Shown here piece after piece: positions 10,199 through 21,170 of a stretch of DNA of 64,000 nt. The stretch is taken from assembly GCA_916700875.1 (NCBI GenBank), contig CAKAKS010000039.1:11697044-11761043 (forward strand), in the 5' to 3' direction. The DNA comes from Sebastes aleutianus (Eukaryota > Chordata > Actinopteri > Perciformes > Sebastidae). Every line of letters starts with the position of its first letter. Within the stretch, counting starts at the first letter, position 1. A model generated the notes under the pieces. It saw nothing but the letters and a program-made list of their open reading frames with translations, did no database searches and had not been told where the DNA came from. A program made the position numbers and the translations under genes.

Positions 10199-11576
10199 AA
10201 TGCATATTTATCTATTTTTATCTATTTATTATTATTCTGTACATTTAGTATTTTCATTTTCACATCATAAGAGATGCTTTTCAGTTTTATAACGTGTTGT
10301 GGCCCGTTGCCTTCTGGGAAAGTGTTTGAAATGTTCCAGACCGAGACTTCTGTGTACCGTTACACCTCTACACGGGACGGAGCCGTCGTTAATGTTAGTA
10401 GCTCCACTTGTGCTTTTCCTGCTGCTTATTTGGCTGGTTGATGGTTTTCAAGGAAACACACACAGGTGATTTCACTTTGACTGATTTAGACCTCTTCATG
10501 GTCTCACTCTTGTTGCACCTTCATCATCATTACTACATGGAGTTTAACTTGAGATGACAGCTGGTCCTCCTGTTAGTGATTACATTATATTCACAGTTGG
10601 TCATGTGAGTGATGTTTGGGGTGAAAGCTCTTACAGTTCCGACGATGTGAGCTCCGAGCATCCTGTCCGTCTCCTTGTGGCTCAGGATCTTCACCATGCC
10701 GTCAGTGTCGGCGTTGGTCTTGGCTCGACTGTTGGCTGCGAAGGGGAACTTGCCGACTTTGTACGGGACGCCCTGAGGAGGAGGAGGAGGAGGAGGAAGA
10801 GGAGGAAGAGGAGGAAGAGGAGGAGAGGACTGTAAAAACACTGCTGGACTCTCGGCACCGAAAAACCACACAAAGATTCATTTATCAGTTATTATAGGCC
10901 TCATCCACATGTGTTTTTGTCTGTTTTAGTTTGGACTTTCTGTCATCGTTTCTGTGCTTCACATTGTAATTATTCTTTGGTTTCTATCATTGTTCGATGT
11001 TTTATTTGTGTGTGAAGGACTTTGTAACGGTGTGTTTTAAAAGGTGCTATATAAATAAAGCATTACTTACTAACTTATCCTAACAGCTTTAAATATTGTC
11101 CAATTCTGCTCGTGATGAAGCTGCAGAGAATTTATGCTTGTTTCTGCTGGCCCCAAGTGGCCAATAACAATCAGTCATTGCAGGTTTAAATTAATTAAAA
11201 TTGGATATGCTGTGTACAGTGTTGTTTGGAGACGCCTCCTGTATTTTACACATTGGTTTTATCTCATTTGCAGGTAGCTGTATTATTCTCCTCCTCTGGC
11301 TGCTTCTACAATGTGCACGTTTTCCATATATATCTAAATGAATCACCATCACCCTTCTCTTTATCATCACCCCCCCTGACTCTCACCTCCTCTTTGAGCT
11401 GCTCCTCTGTCTTGCCCACCCAGGCCACCTCGGGGTGTGTGTAGATGACGGAGGGAACACAGTTGTAGTCGATGTGCACGGCGCCGCCGGCCATGCCCTC
11501 CACGCAGATGATGCCCTCGTCTTCGGCCTTGTGGGCCAACATCGGCCCAGCGACCACGTCACCGATCGCATGAATA

Positions 11577-11834
11577 CTGAGGAGGGGAGGACCAAAGTTT
11601 CAGGAGTTTGACACACTTCAGCAGCTTCTATTCCGCTCATTATTAATTATTACATCCGCCAAGGAGGTTATGTTTTCTGGTTGGTTTGTTTATTTGTCAG
11701 CAGGATAACGGAAAAACTACTGGCCCCATTTTATTCTTTTGAAACTTGACAGAAGGGTGTAGCATGGACAAAGGAAGAACCCATTAAACCCCCCTTCAGC
11801 TAGTGTTACTTCCTGTTTTGGTTAAAGTTCTTTC
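11577..11834. repeat. Junction spacer between dld exon and truncated TRIM, D1
   Basis: Contains a fragment of a widespread fish repeat (CCGCCAAGGAGGTTATG to AAAGGAAGAACCCATTAAA, about 11652-11790), then a stretch ending TTCTGATTGAG on the minus strand that runs into the TRIM fragment. The join of TRIM to dld sequence therefore lies inside or beside repeat DNA. No gene. Confidence 0.5.
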
Positions 11835-12344
11835 TCAATCAGAAAATGGGGGCGTGGTCACCTTCATGTGTTCTGCTGTTTGATCAAACTTCACTTTAAC
11901 TTCTTCAAAAACCTTTAACTTCTCCTTTAAGGGCTCCAGAGTTTCCTGAAGTTCCTTCTTGTGTTGTCGTGCAGCTTCATCGATGGGTCTGAATCTGTGG
12001 TCGGTGTGTTTTTCTGAATCTCTGCAGACGACACACACCGGCTGCTGATGGTCCAGACAGAAGAGTTTGAGTTTCTCAGAGTGCAGACTGCAGAGAGCCT
12101 CTGAAGATCTCTGATCTCTCTCCTGTAACAAACTCTCACACACGTTCTTTAAAGCCAAGTTAGGAGGTAGGAAGCTCTTTGAATGTCTTCTCTTACAAAG
12201 TGGACACTCTCGGACGTGTTTCTCTGTCCACCAGCTCTGCAGACAGACTTTACAGAAGCTGTGGCTACATGACAGGATGACAGGATCTTTAAAGACGTCG
12301 TGGCAGACAGAACAGCAGAGATCGTCCTCTAATCTGGAAGCCAT
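11835..12344 (-). pseudogene. Truncated TRIM tr1: RING and B-box only
   Basis: Residues 1-161 match the intact TRIM genes (nearest T8, which differs at one residue) with complete RING and B-box2 zinc ligands. After HMK the sequence leaves the family at ATGAAG|GTGACC, adds eight unrelated residues and stops at 11835. The break looks like a splice donor in phase 0, and the 483 bp before it equal the size expected for exon 1 of an intron-containing class IV TRIM. No coiled coil or PRY-SPRY follows; the next coding sequence downstream is a dld exon. If translated, the product would be a RING/B-box protein of 169 residues without dimerisation or target-binding parts. It could be dominant-negative or simply dead. 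Confidence 0.85.
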
Positions 12345-12573
12345 TTAGTCTCTGAGTGAAGCTGAAAACACAGCAGGCAGACGGCTCAGCCACTCCCTGT
12401 TCCCTGAAAGTTACTTTGAGTCTTTGTTCTTGTAAAACTCTGGTTCAGTTTGTGGATTCAGCAGCTGGTTGAAGTGGTAGTATTCCAGTATTCCCAGTAT
12501 TCCCTCCTGTAGATGTCCTCTCTCAGTGGAAGTGCTGGTTTTGGTCTGAAGGTGAATCTTATCGTCCGTCTCT

Positions 12574-12635
<62 letters not shown>

Positions 12636-12971
12636 CGTCCCAGTGAGGCAGAATAATAACCTGTTTCCTGGTTTGTCTCAGGTATATTAAATTAACCCCT
12701 TCAACCCCGTGGAGTTCTGACTCATGCTCAGTGTGACTGGAGCTGTGATGTTGGAGGGTTACAGCAGAGGGTGCTAGAAATAAAGGGATGGTTCCCACTC
12801 AGGTGCTCTTTGGGTGGACTCGGACTGACTGAACTTTTTGGGTATGATTCCTATTTTTCAAATACTATAGTCTTTTATTAAAGATCTTAAATAATTGCAG
12901 AGTTGTAATTCTCACCCATAAAGTAGGCTAGTATGACATCCTGCCTTTATTTGACACAACATGCTTTTGTA
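12345..12971 (-). promoter_or_regulatory. Upstream region of tr1 and cassette boundary
   Basis: Same upstream sequence as the intact genes, with (TG)n at about 12576-12634 and the next cassette opening at 12802. This promoter-like region has therefore been kept although the gene is truncated. Confidence 0.4.
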
Positions 12972-13659
12972 TTAACCCTCTGAGACCCGACCAACTTTAC
13001 TGTCTTTCAGTTTTAAAGCTAGAGTGAAGATCCTGGTATCATATGAAACTATAAAAACTAATGAATCCATCAGTACCAACCATGTCATACTAGCTTGTCA
13101 TGAAGGAGGATAAATAACGCTCCAAACTTACGCTAAAGTTTGGCGAGGAAAAACTGTCATGTCCATTTTTCAAAGGGGTCCCTTGACCTCTGACCTCCAG
13201 ATATGTGAATGAAAATGGGTTCTATGGGTACCCACGAGTCTCCCCTTTACAGACATGCCCACTTTATGATAATCATATGCAGTTTGGGGCAAGTCATAGT
13301 CAAGTCAGCACACTGACACACTGACAGCTGTTTTTGCCTGTTGGGCTGCAGTTTGCCATGTTATGATTTGAGCATATTTTTTATGCTAAATGCAGTACCT
13401 GTGAGGGTTTCTGGACAATATTTGTCATTGTTTTGTGTTAATTGATTTACAATAATAAATATATTCATACATTTGCATAAAGCAGCACATTTGTCCACTC
13501 CCATGTTGATAAGAGTATTAAGTACTTGACAAATCTCCCTTTAAGGTACATTTTGAACACATTAATGAATGTGTGATTAATTTGAAATTAATCATCATTA
13601 ACTATGGACAATCATGCGATTAATCGTGATAAAACATTTTAATCGATTGACTGCCCTAC
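12972..13659. repeat. Dispersed repeat R, copy 3
   Basis: T-cassette form of the repeat described at 172-859. Confidence 0.6.
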
Positions 13660-14313
13660 TACAAATAATAATCAGCATAATAATAAACTTTAATTCTAAT
13701 TTGTTGATGAACAGTTTTACTGGGATTTTGTTTGTTTTCTTTTCAGTACTTAGAGACGATAAAAAGGAGTGCAGTGATGTAACAAAATTATGGGAACACC
13801 TTACAGGAGAATATAAAACATGTGAACAAATATCCGAAAAAATTGTCTGAAAAATTATTGGTAAAATATCTGAAAACTAAACTAGATAAAAATCTATTAG
13901 TAAAGAGAACTATCTACCATTCATACATACAGAAAAGTATTAGTAAAATATGTGAACACATATCTGACAAATATGTTTCCAATATGAGAAAACTAAACTA
14001 AACATAAGTAAAGAGGACGTTCTACCATTCAGACAAATGTGAAAAATATCAGAAAATGATTAGTAAAATATTTGAAAAATGTCTGATAAAAATGTGTAAA
14101 ATAAGTGAAAACTAAAGTAAATATCATGTATTAGTAAAGAGGACGTTGTACCATTCAGACATATAGAGCCGTCCTCTCACACATCTGACTGCAGCAGATT
14201 ACTAACAGCAGGTTTCCACGACTGTGTGACTGAAGCCTGATGTATAAAGCAACATTTACTAAAGCTTTGACTCTGACAGGTAGTTTTACTGAGGACTAGA
14301 ACAGAAACTCTTC

Positions 14314-14346
<33 letters not shown>

Positions 14347-14631
14347 ACATTTTAAAGTTACAACCTCAGATCAAAAACAAAAGCACCACCAGTTTCTGCT
14401 TCACGAGTCACTTTAATTTTCCAGTTGAAGCTTTAATCTCATTTATAATGATGAATTACAGTGAACACATGATGTGAAATAAAATCTCTTTAACATTTTA
14501 CATGAATAAACAAATCAATGTTTGAACCTGCTGTTCAAATACACAGAAACTTCACATTAAAGATATAATCAATAATCGTGTTCTCTGAAGCTCTGTACGC
14601 CGCTGTTTCCTGTTAAAGGCAGTGGTGTTGG
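13660..14631. other. AT-rich spacer 3' of T2
   Basis: No gene. Subtype marked by AAGGAGTGCAGTGATG, shared with the spacers at 24630, 38780 and 62970. Holds an interrupted (AT)n tract at about 14315-14345 and degenerate TATGTGAAAA motifs. Confidence 0.5.
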
Positions 14632-14666
14632 TCATCATCATCATCATCACCATCATCACCATCAGG

Positions 14667-14718
<52 letters not shown>

Positions 14719-14725
14719 CCATCAC

Positions 14726-14766
<41 letters not shown>

Positions 14767-14788
14767 CCATCATAGTCATCATCATCAT
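14632..14788. repeat. (ATC)n microsatellite abutting the T2 stop codon
   Basis: About 157 bp with a conspicuous CATCAGGATCATC interruption that is also found at 25604 and 39753, marking these three as one lineage. Confidence 0.95.
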
Positions 14789-16186
14789 CTATTTCTGTTG
14801 TCCTACAGTCACAGAAACCTTCACTGGTAAAACCTTCAGTGGGAGATAATCCAGATTGTCAATGTATGGAAACATCCTCTCAGTGAAAGTGTGTGTGAAG
14901 GTGTGTATGTGTGTGTTAGTATCAGGATCAGAGAACGACAGCTTTCCTTTGTTCCAGTCCAGATTCACTCTGATCCTCTGGAGCTTCTTCTGGACTACGA
15001 GATCAGTGAATGGACCTGGTGGGGAGAATGCTTTGTATTTACCTTTAAAGAACTCTATTCTCCATAATCCAGACCGTATGACTCCCTTCCTCTGGACAGA
15101 CTCTGCTAACACACCCAGTGACCAGCCTGTATAGTCTCCAACCTGGACGTCCCAGCTGTGAGTCCCTGAGTTAAAGCCCTCAGAGCACAGGACAGAGTAG
15201 TAGTAACCATCAAACCTCTCTGGATTATCAGGAAACTGCTGTTCCTCTCCTCGTCTCACACTGGTCAGATCTTCAGACAGGATGAGTTCTGGATCAGCAG
15301 TGTTTGGGTCCAGAATCACAGGAGTGTAGGAGACCATGTCCTTCATCTTGTTCCAGATGTTGAAGGTCAGGTTGCCCAGGTGTTTGGCCTGGTCTATCAG
15401 AGCTCCTGAGAGCAGCTTTGGATCCTCCAGCAGGGGGCGCTGCTGGACTCTTTCCACTGCAGCCTTGTAGTTGAGCAGGAATGAGACGTCTTCAGCTCTC
15501 AGCTCGTCCTCTGTGGCTCTGACTGTGTCTGAAAGAGCTGCTATCTCTCTGCTCACAGCCTCCACCTTCTCCTTCATCATCTGACTCTTCTGCTCCTCTT
15601 CCTCCCTCAGCGCAGCCATCCTGGCCTCCTCTTCCTCTTCTAGAAACTGGTGAAGCTTCTTAAACTGCTCCTTAATCTGCCTCTCTGTGTGTCGGGCCTG
15701 GACCTTCATGTGTTCTGCTGTTTGATCAAACTTCACTTTAACTCTTTCAAAAACCTTTAACTTCTCCTTTAAAGGCTCCAGAGTTTCCTGAAGTTCCTTC
15801 TTGTGTTGTCGTGCAGCTTCATCGATGGGTCTGAATCTGTGGTTGGTGTGTTTTTCTGAATCTCTGCAGATGTGACACACCGGCTGGTGATGGTCCAGAC
15901 AGAAGAGTCTGAGTTTCTCAGAGTGCAGACTGCAGACAGCCTCTGAAGATCTCTGAGCTCTCTCCTGTAAGAAACTCTCACACACGTTCTTTAAATCCAA
16001 GTTAGGAGGTAGGACGTTCTTTGAAGATCTTCTCTTACAAAGTGGACACTCTTGAACGTGTTTCTCTGTCCACCAGCTCTGCAGACAGACTTTACAGAAG
16101 CTGTGGCTACATGACAGGATGACAGGATCTTTAAAGATGTCGTGGCAGACAGAACAGCAGAGATCGTCCTCTAATCTGGAAGCCAT
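14789..16186 (-). CDS. TRIM35/A33-like E3 ubiquitin ligase, gene T2
   Basis: Intact, 465 residues, all RING and B-box2 zinc ligands present. Its protein is identical to T5 at 39916-41313, 25 kb away. Lineage marks shared with T5 are HHQP in the B-box, FERVK before the coiled coil, KEKVEAV within it, EDPKLLSG after it, and a cysteine in SVLCSEGF of the SPRY. Variable SPRY stretches read GDYTGWSLGV, WRIEFFKGKYKAF and PYIDNLDYLPL. The ATG is preceded by an in-frame TAA as in T1. Likely a cytoplasmic E3 ligase of unknown target. Any recent T2/T5 divergence is silent: I saw two synonymous differences in the coding region. Confidence 0.92.
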   Translation of the reverse strand: MASRLEDDLCCSVCHDIFKDPVILSCSHSFCKVCLQSWWTEKHVQECPLCKRRSSKNVLPPNLDLKNVCESFLQERAQRSSEAVCSLHSEKLRLFCLDHHQPVCHICRDSEKHTNHRFRPIDEAARQHKKELQETLEPLKEKLKVFERVKVKFDQTAEHMKVQARHTERQIKEQFKKLHQFLEEEEEARMAALREEEEQKSQMMKEKVEAVSREIAALSDTVRATEDELRAEDVSFLLNYKAAVERVQQRPLLEDPKLLSGALIDQAKHLGNLTFNIWNKMKDMVSYTPVILDPNTADPELILSEDLTSVRRGEEQQFPDNPERFDGYYYSVLCSEGFNSGTHSWDVQVGDYTGWSLGVLAESVQRKGVIRSGLWRIEFFKGKYKAFSPPGPFTDLVVQKKLQRIRVNLDWNKGKLSFSDPDTNTHIHTFTHTFTERMFPYIDNLDYLPLKVLPVKVSVTVGQQK

Positions 16187-16406
16187 TTAGTCTCTGAGTG
16201 AAGCTGAAAACACAGCAGGCAGACGGCTCAGCCACTCCCTGTTCCCTGAAAGTTACTTTGAGACTTTGTTCTTGTAAAACTCTGGTTCAGTTTGTGGATT
16301 CAGCAGCTGGTTGAAGTGGTAGTATTCCAGTATTCCCTCCTGTAGATGTCCTCTCTCAGTGGAAGTGGTGGTTTTGGTCTGAATGTGAATCTTATCGTCC
16401 GTCTCT

Positions 16407-16460
<54 letters not shown>

Positions 16461-16663
16461 CGTCTCAGTAAAGCAGAATAACAATCTGTTTCCTGGTTTG
16501 TCTCAGGTATATTAAATTAACCCCTTTAACCCCGAGGAGTTATGACTCATGCTCAGTGTGACTGGAACTGTGATGTTGGAGGGTTACAGCAGAGGGTGCT
16601 AGAAATAAAGGGATGGTTCCCACTCAGGTGCTCTTTGGGTGGACTCGGACTGATGCTTTTGTT
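16187..16663 (-). promoter_or_regulatory. Upstream region of T2 and cassette boundary
   Basis: Presumed promoter with (TG)n at about 16409-16459. It has one fewer TATTCC-type 10-bp motif than T1. The next cassette opens at 16627 and has lost about 130 bp between GGACTCGGACTGA and TGCTTTTG. Confidence 0.4.
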
Positions 16664-17302
16664 TTAACCCTCTGAGACCCGACCAACTTTACTGTCTTTC
16701 AGTTTTAAAGCTAGAGTGAAGATCCTGGTATCATATGAAACTATAAAAACTAATGAATCCATCAGTACCAACCATGTCATACTAGCTTGTCATGAAGGAG
16801 GATAAATAATGCTCCAAACTTACGCTAAAGTTTGGCGAGGAAAAACTGTCATGTCAATTTTCAAAGGGGTCCCTTGACCTCTGATCTCCAGATATGTGAA
16901 TGAAAATGTGTTCTATGGGTACCCACGAGTCTCCCCTTTACAGACATGCCCACTTTATGATAATCACATGCAGTTTGGAGCAAGTCATAGTCAAGTCAGC
17001 ACACTGACACACTGACAGCTGTTGTTGCCTGTTGGGCTGCAGTTTGCCATGTTATGATTTTAGCATATTTTTATTCTAAATGCAGTACCTGTGAGGGTTT
17101 CTGGACAATACTTGTATTTGTTTTGTGTTAATTGATTTACAATAATAAATATATACATACATTTGCATAAAGCAGCATATTTGCCCACTCCCATGTTGAT
17201 AAGAGTATTAAATTCTTGACAAATCTCCCTTTAAGGTACATTTGAACAGATAAAAAACTTTCCATTAATCGCGATTAAATATTTTAATTGATTGACAGCC
17301 CT
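16664..17302. repeat. Dispersed repeat R, copy 4
   Basis: D-cassette form, as at 3954-4593. Confidence 0.6.
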
Positions 17303-18746
17303 AATATATATACTGTATCCACATACATACATACTGTATAACATAACACTGGGAGTTGGGTAATTTTCAATAAGGAGTACTTTTAGTTTTGATACTCTAA
17401 AGTACATTTTGATACAAATACTTATGTAGCCTACTTGAATACGATTTTGAATGCAGCACTTTTACTTGTAATGGACTATATTTATATTGTGGTATTACTA
17501 CTTTTACTTGAGGAAAATATCTCACAAGAGTTATTGTAAACAAGTCTCGGTAAAAGAAAAGTTACACACTGTGGTCTTATTCAACTGATACTGGATTTAT
17601 TGGTTTAAATGGTGAGATGAGCGAGAGCAGGCCAGAGCCAATCACAGTGAAGCAACCAGAGCAGGAAACTACCAACTACACTGGATCTATACTGGTGTTT
17701 TAACGGGTAAAACAACACTGTAGTTCTGCATAGATCAGTGATGTCACAGCAGGTGTTGAAATTAAAGGTGCACCATGGAGTTTTGTTGTAAACAAATGTT
17801 TACGTTTAGTGTTATCACCAAAACACTGGAGTGCATGTCCTTTGTGCAGATTTAAAGTATTTTAAATCCTGCATTGTTTACTATCTTCTTCTTCCCTGCC
17901 TTTTTTGGTGCATTGCTGCATATCTTGGCGTGTAACGGCCACCTGTAGATCAGCACGAGATAAAGAAAACATGGACCCACAGCTCCATGAGGAGGTTTAA
18001 AACTCCACAGGGAAATTTAAAGTTGTTTAAATGACTTTACTCCCTCAAATTATCACCTTCCCTCCGTTTGTCATCCACACTCTTTTATATTTTGATTTTA
18101 ATCTTCAGGCTTTAAATCATACCAGATATAATGTTAACTCAAGGTGGACTTACTAGTTTCTTCCAGGAGCTTTCAACCACATCTCAGTGAATGGATTGTG
18201 CTCAGTTGTCATGACGTGTTTGAAGGTTTTGGAAAAAAGCTAGGAAGTGAACCTTAAAAAACATTTCAAAGTACAAATGATCGATTATGATTTTATATTG
18301 TTTTTCTGCAACTTTTTATGCTACCATTTGTTAAATACAGGTTAATGAGAAATATCGATTTGGAGGAAGACATTATGCAAATTACTAAATTTAGTCGACA
18401 ATTTCTCAAAAAAGTCTATATTTCTGATTTTCATACTAAATGTATTGATAATCCAGGGTTAAAACACCTGCTGTGATAGCACTGATTGTAACTTTAAGAG
18501 TGGATTTAACCTTTAAAACGTACAGTTTCCTGCTCAGGTCACACATCCGATTTGTGGTGTTAGATTCTGTAAAAAACAGAGAAACAAAAACTTCTTTCTT
18601 TACAAGAGAAAGCGCAGCCACCCAGCCAAAAATAATATTTAGATCTCTATGTGCTGTAAATGAGTGAATAATATTCTTTTAAACTATGTATGTTTGGAAA
18701 GCAAGAAGACTGATCTGCAGTCAGTGTTTAACCCCTCCTTTATCGT
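17303..18746. other. Left part of D cassette 2, no gene
   Basis: Holds the teleost repeat remnant (from about 17357), a single copy of block X near 17850-18001 without the 1.5-kb element, and the unclassified 3' flank of dld. A one-base deletion (GTTTTTCTGC for GTTTTGTCTGC near 18300) breaks the plus-strand frame seen in D1. Confidence 0.5.
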
Positions 18747-19130
18747 TTTATTGAGAACATTTAAATAACATCAGAGCTAAATGTGGTACAGTTGGATGCC
18801 GGTGGGTTGGATGAAGGTTTGGACGCAGACACACACACACAGCTTCCTGTTTCCTCCTCTCGTTATTTACACTGAAGGTGCGACTGCGACAGCGGCGGCG
18901 GCGGCAACAGGGGATCAGAAGTTGATGGCTTTGCCGAAGGAGGCGGCCAGGTTTGCTTCTCTGAAGGCCTCCGACACCGTCTGCAGGAGGAGGAGGAGGA
19001 GGAGGAGGATGGACAGAAGGTGGATGAAGAGAGGAAAGGAAAGGATGAAGCAACGGAAGAGTTTGAGATTTAATTTCAGTCTGGTTGTGTTTTAACTGTT
19101 AATATTTAAATTGTTGTCTGGACCGCAGAG

Positions 19131-19841
19131 GGCCAGCCCTACAAACGCAAACGTCTGAGGGATGAAGTCACACGATTGGTCGGCCGAGTGTTGGAGTTTC
19201 CTCATTGGCCGTTGCTCTTTCAAAATGAAAAGGTGGGGAACAATCCTTTATGCAAATGAGCCCGTCCGGCGCGACGCGTCCGGCTCACGAAACCAAGCTG
19301 TGAAACTAGGCGATCTAGTTCTAAAATGAAACCAGATTCAGCAATAGCATCGCCTCTCTCTTAAAATGTTTTCAGAAGTAGATTTTGGTGGATTGTTTGG
19401 ACGGAATAACAGAAGGTTTACGAGCAGAGAGCAGAAAACCAGGGACCAATCAGGTGCATTCAACGAGAGGGCACGTCACCGCTTGAACAGCCAGTTGAGT
19501 GGAGCAGCGCGTCTTCTAGTGTCCTCACCGGACCTGGTGGACATGTACTGCTGGATTTAACATTACAGACATGACCAACGACTATTAGTGGAACAATTTA
19601 GCCACAAATTCACAGACTGACTGTACACGGTCCAGACGTATACTCGGTTTGGACCCAGTCTTGATTTACCACTTTTCAGCAGATTATGAGCCTTTATGTG
19701 CCGCTCCCCTACTTATTACAGTCCTGCAAGAGCCGCAGATACCGGATTACTTTCTTCTGTCTGTCGAGATGTAATGAGAATTTCAACAAATATAACAAAA
19801 AAGTTTTTGAAGAAGATTACCAACCCTAGCTTTAAGAGCCT
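19131..19841. repeat. Probable dispersed repeat in the last dld intron, D2
   Basis: Counterpart of 8090-8800, nearly identical to it. No gene. Confidence 0.35.
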
Positions 19842-19882
19842 CTTCTACTCTCTTTGTCAGTGTGCAGCATTTCTTTCTATGT

Positions 19883-19883
<1 letters not shown>

Positions 19884-19917
<34 letters not shown>
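19884..19917. repeat. (GT)n microsatellite in dld intron, D2
   Basis: Short, about 34 bp, without the TTTG interruptions of D1. Confidence 0.95.
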
Positions 19918-20870
19918 GCAGTGGGACATACAGGATGGGCGTGGCAGACTCTGGCGATGTCCTCACAGGAAGCGCCGTACTCCATGGCCAAAGCAGCTTC
20001 ATTGATCATCTCTCCTGCCCCTTGCAGGGAAACAACATGTTAATGGAACCGTCTGAATCTCTCTTCTCAAGAACACATTTTATTTTGAAGAACACATTTC
20101 ATAGCAGTGCGTCTCCAGTGATGTTTATAGGTCAGCCCAACACTTCTATCAACAGTGAAACATGTCAGAAACATTTAAAAGGATTGCCATAAAAGCTAAA
20201 TCAAGTTATAGTGATTATATTGCTAACATGCTACCAGTTTGCACATTATACTAACATGCTAGCAGGGCAAACGCAGTACTAATTTAGCCTGTTAGCTAAC
20301 TGTGTTCATTTAATGTTACACCAACCTGCTAAATGTCAGCATGTTGCTGTGCTAGCTGTGAGCATGTTAGGACGCTAAACATTCTTACATTAACAACCAA
20401 TAATGTTTAAGATGCACGTTAAGACAAGTTAACATACTAACATTTAGCTCAAAGTGAAGCTATGAGACGTCCTAAAGGGGCCACCGTACAGAGGATAAAC
20501 CCTTGATTGATTTAATTAACATGACTTTTCCTCTAGCGCCACCTTCAGTACAAACATGTTCAAACCTACTAGTGGTAAGAAACTAAGAACAGAACGTCGT
20601 CTTTCTGATTTGTTTCCAGGTGTGTAATGAGCATTATATATGTTGCACATTTTGACACGTCAAAGCAGGAAAACAGGTGTTTTAATTCATAGCATTAATG
20701 AAGGCTCTGTTCCATTTAGGTGGCAAGTTCTAGTGTTTGATATTGTGCATGCTGCCTCAGTGTTCACAAGCATGAGTTCTGCCCTGAAACTTAGCTCCAC
20801 GCTGTTAGCAACATGTGCTGAGTTTAGCACGGAGCTGGAAGACCCGCCTGCAGGTTCCCGCTCAACAGTA

Positions 20871-20914
<44 letters not shown>

Positions 20915-20922
20915 GTGTTTAA

Positions 20923-21170
20923 GGCTGCATTCACACCAAATCAGGTGTTGCGACGAAATACAGGCCTCCCATTCATTTCAATGTGAGTAGTGCGTTTAGG
21001 CAACCCGACGTCACACTGTGGTGGTCAATCACGTAACCGGCGAGCCAGAGCTGCACAACCTAGTCGTGAGGAAACAAAGACATAAATGGCCGCGCAGTTG
21101 CTTGGCGTGAAATGGGCCATTTAAGTGACACTCCCACAACGCCGCACAACCCTGATTTGGAGTGAAACCT
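20923..21170. mobile_element. MITE-like element M, copy 2
   Basis: Orthologous position to 9951-10198, preceded by a (GA)n tract (about 20874-20912). Confidence 0.6.

Larger units (their letters stand above)
7706..11576 (-). pseudogene. dld: dld 3'-end fragment D1 (last four coding exons of dihydrolipoamide dehydrogenase)
   Basis: Minus-strand exons in normal order: 11387-11576 (190 bp, IHAIGDVVAGP to EQLKEE), 10635-10772 (138 bp, GVPYKVGKFPF to GAHIVGT), 8965-9054 (90 bp, GAGEMINEAALAMEYGAS to CHAHP) and 7874-7939 (66 bp, TVSEAFREANLAASFGKAINF plus TGA). All junctions are GT/AG with compatible phases, and AATAAA follows at 7706-7711. This encodes the end of the NAD-binding part and the dimerisation domain of the mitochondrial E3 subunit, including the His and Glu of the HAHP...SE active-site pair. 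The FAD domain and redox disulfide exons are absent; a truncated TRIM lies there instead, so no enzyme can be made. Frames are open, which argues for a recent duplication of a dld tail. The functional dld must lie elsewhere. Confidence 0.93.

Noticed and set aside
10533..10871. 112-codon frame with poly-Pro and dld-like residues
   Set aside because: Only 10635-10772 is an exon; the proline run is the (CCT)n polypyrimidine tract and the rest is intron.
11862..12344. A TRIM-dld fusion protein
   Set aside because: Splicing TRIM exon 1 to the first dld exon changes the frame and stops after a few codons, and read-through stops after eight residues.
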